From NCBI GenBank assembly GCA_015143295.1, contig CM026571.1, positions 33,508,505 to 33,572,504 on the forward strand: a DNA stretch of 64,000 nt. The letters run 5' to 3'. Shown piece by piece: positions 33,343-44,666 of this stretch (its first letter is position 1; each line of letters starts with the position of its first letter). A program made the position numbers and the translations under genes. The DNA is from Tetracentron sinense. Its lineage: Eukaryota > Streptophyta > Magnoliopsida > Trochodendrales > Trochodendraceae. The notes under the pieces were generated by a model, which was not told the DNA's origin, searched no databases, and saw only the letters and a program-made list of their open reading frames with translations.

Positions 33343-35172
33343 TATCGCGGCCAAAAATACCCCCTAGGAGTTAGGGATACTTTGACTCGTGACCGCCGTA
33401 TCATACCTCCAGTATAATACATGAGGCACACGTGGAGACCTGTCAGAAACACATACATATCTTAGCGGAAACGAAATACAATGTACAGCGGAATAAAAAA
33501 CTAAACATAGCAGAAGCAAAACAATAACTCCTATAACTCGGTTCAAGTATGAACCAACAAAAGTATATACATGTGAGAAACCCAAAAGTGGAGTGGACAA
33601 ACCCCACACTTAAATAACAAAATAACCTCGTAAAGTTCTAAGTCCAATCAACAAAAGTCGAAGTCACGACACTTATCTATAGGACCATCGTCCTGATAAT
33701 GATCCATGGAAGGCTCTAGGTCGAAGTACTCTTCTTCCAACCATGGTTCCGTGCCACATAGATCAAACGGAGCTCGAGCACCTGCCGATGATAACAAATA
33801 TCGGCTAAGCGTGGAATACTCAGCGTATACAAACTAATAACAATAAAGCAATATAGCATAGAGCATACGAAGCATGGAGTTTGAGATCCTTAAAACATAT
33901 TAATGCGTAGAAATCATGTATAGCATATGTGATAAAATCCAAAATCCAAAACCAAAACCATATCCGTGTGAGTTCATGGAGTTACTTAGAGTCATTATGA
34001 TTCGTAGAGACATGGAGATACCATAGAGCACATAGAGCATAACCTTAGAGATCTTAGAGCGTTACATTTATGATCCGTAGAGCTTGTGAGATGATCTTAG
34101 AGCTTATCACAGAGTTCCTTGTGAGCATAGTATGATCCGTAGAGCTTGTGAAACGATCTTAGAGAAATCATAGAGTTACTTAGAGTCGTTCCTTATTAGT
34201 CATTTTAGTAAAAAATACCTTCTTGTACTTTGAAAAATCCATGGAAAACATCGATTCATGCGAGACATGCGAGAATATGAGCATATGAGAGAAATCATCC
34301 TATTTAAGCATAAAAATCCCTTACAGGTATTTCATCAACCACTTATAGTGCATCATACTAGTAGCTTACATCCAACATAGTATAACAACTTTCCACACCA
34401 AAGCAAATCGAGATATACATATAGCATAGAGTGAGGAGAATCATATATAACAACTAGTAGGATTGCAAGATTGGTAGTAGAATGTATCTACCTTGGTGAA
34501 ATCAATGAGTTTGATTCCTAAAAGCTTGAACAAGCAAGAACCTTGAGTTCTTGGTTGATAGTCACCAAAGAGAGCTTGATCTTCCTTCAAGCTTGATCAC
34601 AAGTAGTTCTTCTCCTTCTTTTCTCTCTCAAAATCTCCTAAGATAGGGTATAGAGGGTTTCTGAAACCCTAAGGCACAAACTCAGCCTATTTATAGGCAA
34701 AGGGTGGTGGTTAAAGTCGTAAACACCCTTAATGAAGAAAATTTGCGAACAACCAATCGATCGGTGGTACAGACCAAGCGATCGGTGGCTTACAGGTCAA
34801 TCGGTGGTTTCAACCGAGAGCTCGGTTGAAAACACCCTTCTGGAAAATTTCGCCATACAAAAAAGTTGACTGCTCGATAGCTACCGAGCGATCGGTAGAG
34901 GACCAGTCGATCGGAAGTATCACCGAGCGATCGGTGATCCCCAGTTTTGTTGTAAACCCTTATTTTCACTACCTTAGACCTTTCCAATCCAATTTCCAAC
35001 ACCTTTAGTACTTAAAACACACTCCTTAGGGATATATAAACCCATTGAAACATGCACGCCAATTATCCAAACTCGTATATTAATCATAAGGCCCCTAAGT
35101 GTACAAAACCACACTTGGGCACTATTCACAGACTATTCACCAATACGTGAGATGAAATTTTGGGGCTCTACA
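33343..35172 (-). repeat. 5' LTR of chromovirus F
   Basis: 1830 bp. The inner terminus reads TATCGCGGCC where the 3' LTR has TGTTGCGTCC, so the TG has decayed. Palindrome units start at 34752, 34773, 34792, 34813, 34883, 34902 and 34922 (spacing 21, 19, 21, 70, 19, 20), with TATA at 34688-34695. It has a deletion of about 34 bp relative to the 3' LTR near 33965. Confidence 0.95.
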
Positions 35173-35177
35173 GTTAT

Positions 35178-36600
35178 CCAGGAATAGAGACTAAATGTCT
35201 CTAATGCGAATCCCAAGCTCATCTTCCATCAAATCATATCCAATATAATTTGATTTAACAACATCATCATGCTATGGTTTGTTATGGGAATTATTTGAGA
35301 CAAGATGTAATGACAGTAAATTATGAAATTTCTATTAAGAGGTACTCTTCTCAATCATGAAAGACTTACCTAGCTTTTTCTTTATTTCATTGCCGAATTC
35401 CTTAAACTTTTCAAAGAATGTGAAATAAAGTTAGCTACCTCTTAATGGAAGATTCATATAGTTACGATCATCCAACTTTTGTCCCATTCCCAAGTAGAAT
35501 TTTTATCTACTTAGATTTCTCCTTCTCCTTAACAAACATGCAACTATTGCACTTATGCAAGATCATACCAAGCATTAGGAGCTAGAGGTTCCAACAATTA
35601 AGTTGGACTTGATGAGTATAGAAGCTGGACAATCCTTCCAAAGGTTTGTTTTGTATCCAATGACCAATTGCTTCACTATAAAGCACAATCCTTATGCTTT
35701 CCTTTCTTCTCTAAAGTGCCTTTGTTCATACTACTAGAATATATTTCCAATGGAAAATCTTGGATTTCCTTCCTTTGCATAAATGCTCAGGATTTAGAAA
35801 ACCCAACTCTTTTGAACATCTTTTCAAGTAGCATTGAACTCTTCAAAGGTTCTTAGCCATATGCAACATGTGGGATTTCATATAATCTGACTTCCTACTT
35901 GTTCAACATAACTATATTAAAGGACTCCGGGAGTTTGTAAATGATCATATCCTCTAATCTCGTAAATTTATCTCAATTTATCTCAGCACCAAGAATTGGG
36001 ATTTATGAATCCAATGATCTCTATCATATTCTTTGTGACTGGATTTCCCTAGTCAACTTGGTGTCCACTTATCCTTTTATATAGTAAGCTACCTAGCAGC
36101 CCTATTGTATTCTGTAAACATCTCAAATGACATTTACCATTAGTAGTAAGAACTTGGGCAATTCTTTTAGATAGTAAGCACAAACTTGAGATTCCTTTTC
36201 CATTCTAAATACTTTGAATTAGTCAAGAGATTCTCATTAAAGTCTTGGTAAGGTGGTTATAGAATGACATGACAATAAAACATACATCATAATACACATG
36301 CAATCTTCCATGCTAAGATAGTACCACACATGCACCACAAGGTGGATAGTAGCTATTCATCACTGAACATCTCATGTATAACTCCTTATGTAAATCAGTG
36401 ATTCCCAATTTTCTTGCGACCTCCAAGGACAACATAACTGTCACTGTGTCAGCCGTCATGTTCCTTGGTTAAGTGAAACCCATTATTCTCGGTTGTCATA
36501 TGATCAAGTAGGAATATGCCCCCAAGCTAGTTGACACTCCCTATCAGGCCATACACATTCCTATCTACTATAGAAATAAAGCACTAGGAGTTTAATTTAG
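35178..36600 (-). pseudogene. Decayed gag and integrase of copia L
   Basis: Minus-strand fragments align in order with copia H and I: EDELGIRIRDI next to the F insertion point, FFEKFKEFGNEIKKKLGKSF near 35400 (typical copia integrase EKFKEF..EVEKQLGKS), and IGHWIQN near 35660, which may be what remains of a CCHC knuckle. Above about 35700 only faint gag-like fragments are seen. Stops and frame changes occur every few dozen bases, so it cannot have been coding for a long time. Confidence 0.65.
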
Positions 36601-39541
36601 ACTAAATTATGTCTGATTCCTGCCAAAGAGACAAGACTCAGGCTAATTAATTCGTAGTCTTATTGATAATGGAAGGTCATAGGGAAACATTATCCCGTAT
36701 GATAGATTAGCCCATTTAATTCACTTAATATTTTTCTTGAGGAAAAACAGAATATTATGACCAAATTATACATCTAATGCATATATCAAAAGTATTCACA
36801 ATATTTATCATTGTATCACATGCATAAAATAATATACAAAATCATCACATGATAATAAATCAAATTTCGTTTTAATTAGATCAAACTAATTCCAATGAAC
36901 TCCCACTAGCCCTAGAAATCTTAATGGATCTAATCTAAGGGTACAAAGGTCATTTTTAACATCAGTGGGCTTTAAATGGTTCATTCATCCATATGATGGA
37001 CCATTGGTCATACCAAGCACCATGGGCTCAAGATAACAATTATAAAGTATCCATGTGCATCACTAAAGCCCATAAGTCAAAATAGACTATATTACCCTTT
37101 CATTCTCTACGAATTATTTTTAGCACATTAGGGTTCACCAACTCTAAGTCTAAAAGAAATTATGGAAGTCTTTAAACAACTCTCTAAGACCTCTACTAGG
37201 GTTTATAAGTGTCACTCAAGCACTTCCAATAATCGTGAATATTGTTAGCTTACATCTATGCCAATTAAGACATAATTATCTCATAATCATGTAAATAACA
37301 TATTCCACGTAAAAATTTCAATATGGAATAAATGCATCACGTCCAAAAGGGCTATAATAATGTGTTTTATTTAAACACAAACCTTTTATGTTTCAACAAA
37401 ACACATTGTGGGGTTTGATCCAATTATCCAAAATTTGCACAAAAACGATAATCACATTATTATAAGGGTTATGGAATTTTCTAAGCAACTAAAAGCTATA
37501 ACAAATCATCATACGAAATACATAATATAGCTGCACAATGGGTCTACATGATCATGCTATCTTAGAAATCTTACAACTATTCTTGTAGAACGCCTTCTGA
37601 GATTTATTCTCCATGCGATCACCATCATCTTCGATCTTCAATATGATTTCTCCATAGAGAAAAACTAGCAACTCCTAATACTAAGATTACATGATATTCA
37701 GAATAAGAAAGCTTGAGAAACCACCCAAAATAGGGTGCTCAAGGCGAGTAAAACCCATAAGAAGAAAGAGAAGAGAGAGAGAAGAAGACATGATCATGGA
37801 ACCTATCAACCACTCAACAAGAATATATATTAACAATTCATTAACTATGAATAATAATATGACTTAACAAATTACTTAGAAAGTCCATAACCTCAACAAG
37901 GGTTTTGTTAACCTTAGGGAAACTCTTTCCCATGTGGTTAAGGCCTCTATTAACATCTAATAGAAAAACCCTAGAGCAAAAAAGGCAAGCATGTCTAGAA
38001 TGAATTCTTAGGGTTTTTAGATCATCATTAAAAGAAAAAAAATTTCCTTTAATGCTTGGAAAATCATTAAGAGAAACAATTTCTTTGAGATTTAATCTAA
38101 CCCTAAAATTCATCCTCACATTCCTCAATTGATAAACAAATAGAAAGCACCATATTAAATTCGGCTAGGCTAGGGATCTAATCCCTTCCATATTCTTTTG
38201 ATCTAATAACTATTAAAAGACCAAAATAAAAATCAACAAATTGCTAATTTTTAATAACACTTTATATTGATTCCAAAAATAAATTCAAAATCAATAATAG
38301 GTGAATTCAAAATTTTTCATGAGGGCCAACTACTTTTGGGATTATTTGATTTAACAATTAAATAAAATAATACCCCAAACAATAGTATTAAATGTCCATA
38401 AAATAATTGATCTCTATCAATTAAAATTCACTTGAGATAAAACCCTGTATCTCAACCAATGTCATTTATGTAATTACTTGATTAACTATTAATCAAATAA
38501 AAACTTATAAATACTATATAGCCAGTCATTTTGAGCACATGTAATTGATCCAAATCAACTACAATAATTATGGTATAATTCTCAGAAAATTTTTAGAGAA
38601 CTATAAAGGATATCATAATTAACATTTAATTAAATGATAGCCCGTGGACTCGAAACAGATAATTAAACAATTTAATTAAATCTCAGCCCGTGTCTCGAAT
38701 CAAATAATTAAACTATTTAATTAATTGATAGCCCATTAAACGATTTGATAGCATCCCATGCTCCCAAATCAAATAATGGAATTTAGGAAAAATTTGAAAG
38801 CCTCTTGGGAAATTAATTTAGAAAACTCCTTTTCCCGCTTTAAATTTTTGACTCAAGTTTTGACCCTCAAAACGATTGATTCTAGAAAAAATTTCTTCAC
38901 AAAAGTTGTAGATCTTTTCGACGGCTTTGAAACGATATATTGACGGACCTGGATCGGACTTACAGTCACAAAGTTATGGCCAAAATACCGAAACTATATC
39001 GATTCTTCTAACAAATAAAAATCCGAAAATCCATGAATCAATTTTAATCGAAATAAGCTTTAATCTCCAAGAACGCTTAAGCAAGGGTGTCAAACACCAT
39101 GGGATTTATTAATTAACATTTAATAAATAAAATCTCATCTATATATGCTAGCCAAAATTTCAATGGGTATCTAAGTGGTCTAAATCAAAGAGAAAACTTG
39201 CCCGGGGCTCTCAAGAATAAATTAAACAATTTAATTTAATATTCTAAAAGGATCTCTAAATCCTTAAAGGCTATAATCAAGATTTAGATATCTCTAAATA
39301 CCAATCCTTTATGAAAAGATGTTTTGAAAAAATCCAAAACCAAAATTAGTATCACACTAATTTAAAAGGGTTTAATCTCTCCCTCAATAACTAGAGGGAT
39401 CCCTTAGCCCTAATAAATGATTATCCAATAACCAAGAATCTAGAAGATTGATTCATTAGGGTAACCAAAATTCATAGAGGAGACATTCTTGATATAATTA
39501 AAATTTGATTATACTCTAAAATCAAAGAGAAGCATAGCAAA
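36601..39541 (-). other. Non-coding interior/leader of copia L
   Basis: This AT-rich stretch would be the 5' untranslated leader and perhaps lost gag sequence of L. I recognise no protein domain. The 96-codon open stretch at 37841-38128 on minus has no motif and is probably chance. Local structure: near-duplicate phrases about aattaaac/tagcccgtg at 38640, 38680 and 38730, and a block at 38866-38995 (gttatggccaaaata) recalling the LTR block described at 21989. Length is long for a copia leader, so another decayed insert may be hidden here. Confidence 0.5.
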
Positions 39542-39542
39542 G

Positions 39543-39554
39543 GCTCTGATACCA
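39543..39554 (-). promoter_or_regulatory. Primer-binding site of copia L
   Basis: Minus strand TGGTATCAGAGC, 1 nt from the 5' LTR end (39556). It is intact even though the element's own coding region is not, as expected if cis-acting signals were under selection during mobilisation in trans. Confidence 0.93.
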
Positions 39555-39555
39555 C

Positions 39556-41742
39556 TGAAAGTATGCCTCTTTTTAATTTTAGAAACACAGTTCTTGGGGG
39601 GCATACGTCGAATCCCAAGATCTGACTAAGATTCTAATTGATTTTATTCAATGAAAGTAGGAATAACATTCACCTTTGTGACTTTGAAATTGTTAAGTCA
39701 AATCCACGTTAGAACAGTACTTGCAAAACTTCATAAGTGTCAAATCTCCTGTCGATTCACACGAACCTTCTTTTTCATTTAAAGCTTTCTCTAAAGGAAG
39801 CTAATGGCCCTTCCGAATTTCCAGCTCTAGGAATCTTGAATAAAAGATCCAATCTTTTATTATAAAGAACCTTTCTTGATGATCAAGATCCTTGATCTTC
39901 TTCTTCTTGATTATTCAAAACATAGAACACATAAGAGAAGAAAGGGGAGATGGGTGACCGTACACCTCAAAGAGAGAGGAGTGGGAGGGTGTGAGATTGA
40001 GGAGAGGAGAAAATAAAATTCTGGAAATTTTATTGTGTCCCAAGCCTTGGACGTCCACCTCTTTATATATAAGAGCTTGGGTTGCTTGCAACTCAAGAGT
40101 CCAATTTCTAATCCAATTAGAATTCCTCAATTTGTTTCTAATTCTTGATTTCTCCTAATCCAATTTGGAATAATCATTAATAGAAACTAACCTTATCCGT
40201 TAGTTTCCAACTAATCTTATCCTTATCCTAATCCAATTAGGATTCCTTGATTAGTAAGAAACTAATAGAATCCTTGTCCAACAAGGAATCTTTAATTAGT
40301 AACTAACTCTAACTAACTAACTAACCTTATCCAATGTGGAGAGTAGTTATTAGATACTAATTAAATAATAATAAAAATTATTATTATTTAACACCTCCAT
40401 GAAGTTGGCGTCCCACCCTAGGTGGGACCCACTCCACACGCCCCTAGTGGGTTCTAAACCCTTTTGGTCACTTTAATAATTCTTTTAAAATATTCCCCAA
40501 TGGGTCCTACCTATTTGGTTTTTCACATCCAATGTGATTCCACCTTTTAGACCTTCACTATACCATATAGTGATTACTTAGAAAAATTAATTAATTAAAT
40601 TAAATACTTTAAGAAGGTCCTTGTGTGTGGGATCTAATGGGATCTCCTATTTCCGGTTGTGGGACCAAGTACTTCACCTTTTTGGTTGAAGCATTGTTAC
40701 TAGGAAACACCTTTCCTAAAACTCCATTAGGATCATAGAATGTTATCTAAGTCCCTGGACTTCCACCAATCACAATAATGTCCATTAACACAATGTGACT
40801 AACCTCCAGAAATTAGAGAATTTCTTGTAAGTACCATCTCACAATATATTTACAAATAAATCCTTCCACATTCCGATATCACTTGTAAGCTTCCAGGATT
40901 GAAACAATTCCACTGTCTTAGTCCCTAGCTTATGAATAGAACCCTTTCTCATGATTACTTTTTCATTGAACTGAACCTCCAAAACATTTTTGAAGAAACA
41001 TTAGAAAAGAACTGACATATATATTTATATATACTTTTCCATATTAAAAATATCAACTTCGATAAAAACTATTTTACCGAAAAGCACCAATACTAGATTT
41101 AACAGTTCAGTTCAACAAGTAGCACCTTGATATCATTATCTCCAATTAAGGAGTTGTGGATTCCTTATTGATTGTTTACACACTTTTCTAAACATTGTGT
41201 ACATGACCCAACGTACCCGGAGTTCATCCTGTGTATTGGACATTGTCGATTGGCACATCAAAGCCATATAGACAGATGTCTGAGAAGATGTTAACCTCTT
41301 AGGTCTAAGAAAAATTTGTCAAATGGATAACCCTAATACAATCTGACAGTGTATTCCATAGGGTATCCACTAGTGACCTCGTTCAGTATTATGTACTTGT
41401 TACATATACTCACATGTTAGTCAAGATTCACCACTCTCTGTGAGTGAGATTCATCACACTATCTCATAGAACTACACATATACAAGCCATGATGAAGTAC
41501 GGCACCCAACCAGTACTCTAGAGGCTTCGAACAATATTAGGTTTACAAGGAATTGGAAAATCATATCTCCTCGCAACCTTTGCATGCTTTTCCTACAATG
41601 TTACCCATGAAACTTTATGTCATCATCAAATGAGACAGTAATTAATATAAATACCCTTTATAGTTGGTTGTGTGAATATGATGCTTGTCTAATCAACATA
41701 GAAAAGTCTCTTATTGGCTTTCGAGGGCATATATGTCCAACA
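39556..41742 (-). repeat. 5' LTR of copia L
   Basis: 2187 bp, minus strand TGTTGGACATATATGCCC...TTTCA. Nearly identical to 23225-25424. Followed on the plus side by tgccc and the continuation of D integrase. Confidence 0.96.
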
Positions 41743-41747
41743 TGCCC

Positions 41748-42645
41748 TACCAACCCGGTTGCACAATCTCACTGCTCCATGGCCATTCTCAGCTTAGGGC
41801 ATCAACGTCTTCGGACCCATAGCACCAAAAGCATTAAATGGACATCGATTCATCCTGGTAGCAATCGATTACTTCACTAAACAGGTCAAGGCAGCCTCTT
41901 ATGACAATGTCACAACATCTGTGGTCTAGCGCTTTCTCAAAAAGGACATCATCTGTCGATACGACATCCGATTCGTGATTGTGACAGATAATGCTCTAAA
42001 TTTCTGTAATAGGGGAATGACTGATCTCTGCCAGAAATTCAAGATACAACATCACAATTCCACATCATACAGGCCACAGACCAATGGTGCAGTCGAAGCC
42101 ACCAACAAAAACATGAAGAAAATCCTAGAAAAGATGGCAACTAGCTACTCTGCTTGCCATGAAATGCTCCCATATGCACTCAAGGCCTACAGAACGTCCA
42201 TCAAAACCTCAATGGGGGCAACACCATTCGCTTTGGCTTATGGTATGGAAGCGATCCTTCCCATCAAAGTAGAAATTCCATCACTCCGGGTGTTAATGGA
42301 AGTAGAAATCTCAAAAGCGGAATGGACACAAGCCTGGTATAAGCAGCTAAATTTGATAGAAGAGAGGTGACTGAAAGCCATCAACCACTCTTAGGCCTAC
42401 CAGAGGCGCATGGCTAGGGCATTCAACAAGAAATTCAAGCCCCGAAGCATCAAAGTATGTGACCTTGGTCTCCAAAAAATGTTGCCAAACCACCCTAACC
42501 CAAAGGGCAAGTTCACTCCCAACTACCAAGGCCCATACATCGTCCGAGAAAAGTTCTTCGGCGGTGCCCTTCAACTCGGACGTATGGATGTAGAAGACCT
42601 CCCAGAGCCCATCAATATAGATAAAGTCAAACAATACTCCGCTTA
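41748..42645 (+). pseudogene. Integrase catalytic core and C-terminus, element D
   Basis: Continues from 23224 once L is removed. GINVFGPIAP (relatives have MDVIG; the first catalytic Asp is Asn), FILVAIDYFTKQVKA, VIVTDNALNF (second Asp), TNGAVEATNKNMKKILEKM (Glu), AYRTSIKTSMGATPFALAYGMEAILP, ARAFNKKFKPRSI, then the C-terminal KGKFTPNYQGPYIV (GPY/F-like) and NIDKVKQYSA with stop at 42643-42645. Two stops (near 41930 and 42370). No chromodomain, as expected for Tat. Confidence 0.9.
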
Positions 42646-44088
42646 GGGTCTAGTCAGATAGGCGCTTTACACTCGTAGATTCTTCGGGAAATGATAGGAG
42701 GTCATCCTGGCACCCTCCTTATCCCTAGTAATGTAAACTATTTTAAATAAAATCCGCTAATTAGCCCCCTTGAGCTTAACAATCTTTCCTTTCAGAAAAC
42801 CTTTTTCAGGGACACCCTCCCTTGCCGTCTACGGCATAAGCTTGAACTGCGTCATGACTTGATCCTGCAAAGGGTACGTAGGTAACCAAATAATCAGGTG
42901 TGGTCACCAAAGGGATCAAGATATCTCCTGAATCATCCCCTAAGTGGAATCAAAACCTCTCCGAAGTTTCCCCGCAGAGTCAACTCTCAAGGATATAAAA
43001 TTTTCGTCAAAGGAAAACCCAAAATAGAAGTCGAAACAGTTGAAACAGTCTCAAAGTCAGAGACTCCCCGCAAAGACAGCCTCTCCAAACTCTCTCCCCA
43101 GCAGAATCGACCTCCATACAGAAATCTTTCGGGGACAACCTCCCGAAAACATTCCCCAGCAGAGTCAACCACTCTCAAACTCCCCAAATAAGTTCATCTC
43201 AAATGGAGAAAACCCCCAACGTTAGCCTCTATCAATATGAGAATTCCCCAGAGGAGCAAAAAATAACAATAATAATCTCCAGCGAAAATCCCAGGGTGCA
43301 AATCAACTGCAACAAGAGAAATCTCAAAGAGAGTACAAATCAACTGCAATAGGAGAAATCCCAAGGTGTCCCAAACTTCAGGCCCTTAGCCTACATTTCG
43401 TCCCACTCTAAGTCCTCCTAGATCCCATAGAAACTACGAGTGAAAATTCAATATCACATCTACATCCCCAGCGGAACACAATCTCCAGTAGAGCGCCATC
43501 CAGGGCAATAAAGGGAGAATATTCATTTCCCTAACAAATCACGGACATGAGTGAAAATCGGCAACAGCCTATTGCACAAAAATCACGCGATCCCAGACCT
43601 TATCTTGCGACTAGGGGCAAAAAATAGACAAAAATCTATCAGCTTTACAAGCATGAGGAAAACCAGCAACAGCCTCATTGCGTAAAAATTATGCGAATCT
43701 CATGACTTGGTCATTTCAAGGGCAAAAAAGGGAGAAAAGCTAAAAGGCAGTTTAGCAACAAAATTTGGCACCAATTTGTCTCGTTGAACTCTTTATTATC
43801 CCCAGCAGAGATTCCTTAGGGATCAAATCCCCAGTGGAAATTACACAACAGAATCCAGCAGTTTTCTATCACCCAACGGATCCCCAGTAGAAGTTTTTAA
43901 CTACTTTCTACACTTCAGCAAACTCTCCCTAGCAAGGGTCCTCTAACTTTAACAGCAACAAAACAAGCTTGTCTACCCAGCGACATCCCTAGTAGGGACT
44001 AATCCTCTATTGAATCATACTCCATTCTCTGAAAGTAAAAGAAAGACCACATATTCCCGGCAAGACAAGTAGAAGAAGCCAACACCAG
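42646..44088 (+). other. 3' non-coding tail of Tat element D
   Basis: Long 3' non-coding region between integrase and the missing 3' LTR, a usual trait of Tat elements. It holds about eleven dispersed copies of a TCCCCAG(C/T)(A/G)GA motif (separate entry). No reading frame with domain similarity: the 97-codon open stretch at 42898-43191 is Ser/Pro-rich and overlaps the repeats. It ends at the broken integrase of chromovirus G at about 44088; the polypurine tract and 3' LTR were not found. Confidence 0.7.
43095..43999. repeat. Dispersed TCCCCAG(C/T)(A/G)GA motif in D 3' tail
   Basis: Copies begin at 43095 (tccccagcagaatcgacc), 43153 (tccccagcagagtcaacc), 43245, 43276, 43465, 43482 (tctccagtagagcgcca), 43799, 43828, 43881, with weaker tccctag forms at 43925 and 43986. 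Spacing is irregular (17 to over 300 bp), so this is not a simple tandem array. The best copies resemble the reverse complement of a TGGCGACTC-type primer-binding site. Confidence 0.7.
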
Positions 44089-44666
44089 CTTTCGAAATCT
44101 AGCATGCATGCCCAGAGCATGTCCTCGATGACTTGATTCACCCGCTCGGTTTTCCTGTCGGTCTGTGGATGGAAGGCTATGTTGAAGTCCAACCGAGAAC
44201 CCATAGTGCTCTAGAAGCTCTTCCAAAACCTAGAAGTGAATCGAGGATCCCTGTCCGACACAATACTCACCGGTACTCCGTGCAACCGAACTACTTCTTC
44301 GATGTACAACGCAACTAGTTGGTTTCAGTTGAACGTAGTTCGATAAGGTAAGAAATGAGCGAACTTCATCAAACGGTCAATCACCACCCAAATGGCATCG
44401 GAGTTCCTAACTGTCTGTGGTAACCCCACAATGAAGTCCATAGAGATGTTCTCCCATTTTCACTCAAGAATAAGGAGGGATTGTAATAGACTTGTCGGCC
44501 TCATGTGCTCAGCCTTGACTTGCTGGCACACAAAGCACTTAGATACATACTCTGCTACTTCCCTCTTCATGTTTCACCACCAAAAGTACCCCTTGAGGTT
44601 TCAATACATCTTTGTACCTCCAGGGTGTATAGTATACTTGGACCGGTGAGCTTCATACAAGATTTC
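44089..44666 (-). pseudogene. Integrase (partial), chromovirus G
   Basis: Contains the zinc domain remnant, the core with [11 protein letters not shown] (first Asp) and [11 protein letters not shown] (second Asp), and MGSRLDFNIAFHPQTDRKTERVN (Glu; DGQ changed to DRK), ending at VIEDMLWACMLDFES. Everything after that, including the GPY/F block and chromodomain-like end, is gone. Stops near 44340 and 44570. Confidence 0.88.

Larger units (their letters stand above)
26309..35172 (-). mobile_element. Complete Ty3/gypsy chromovirus F (8864 bp), Tekay/Del-type
   Basis: Flanked by gttat at 26304-26308 and 35173-35177. LTRs 26309-28161 and 33343-35172, primer-binding site for initiator Met tRNA, polypurine tract, and a single gag-pol frame from 32937 to 28252 interrupted by a modest number of stops. 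A chromodomain-like C-terminus on integrase places it in the Tekay/Del chromoviruses. The LTRs differ at roughly 14 of the first 270 positions, plus an indel of about 34 bp, so it is not recent, but it is the most complete element here. Confidence 0.97.
23225..41742 (-). mobile_element. Ty1/copia element L with two LTRs, decayed interior, host of chromovirus F
   Basis: 18,518 bp from TG to CA, flanked by tgcac (23220-23224) and tgccc (41743-41747), one mismatch. LTRs 23225-25424 and 39556-41742; primer-binding site 39543-39554 and polypurine tract next to 25425 fix the minus orientation. Without F the element is about 9.65 kb. The LTRs differ by about ten positions in the first 300 bp, yet the interior gag-pol is decayed beyond any long reading frame. 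It sits between the zinc domain and catalytic core of D integrase. Confidence 0.95.
12871..44088 (+). mobile_element. Ty3/gypsy Tat-lineage retrotransposon D, split by three insertions
   Basis: The sum of the pieces (12871-12973, 15162-19921, 22185-23224, 41748-44088) gives gag, protease, linker, RT, RNase H, second RNase H, integrase and a 3' non-coding tail in the correct order and strand. Interruptions: solo copia LTR, solo chromovirus LTR, and copia L carrying chromovirus F. The 5' LTR and leader are missing (replaced by a copia LTR fragment) and the 3' LTR is missing (chromovirus G abuts at 44089). All domains contain stops, mostly TAG/TAA/TGA at expected Gln, Arg or Trp codons. Confidence 0.92.

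Noticed and set aside
37841..38128. 95-codon open stretch on minus in copia L interior
   Set aside because: No domain or motif, no codon-level similarity to copia gag, in AT-rich non-coding sequence.
42898..43191. 97-codon Ser/Pro-rich open stretch after D integrase
   Set aside because: Overlaps the TCCCCAG repeats, has no similarity to any known extra Tat ORF I can recognise, and the opposite strand is equally open. Kept as non-coding tail.
43999..44226. Open stretch spanning the G/D junction
   Set aside because: It is part integrase of G and part D 3' tail; the fused frame is an accident of the breakpoint.
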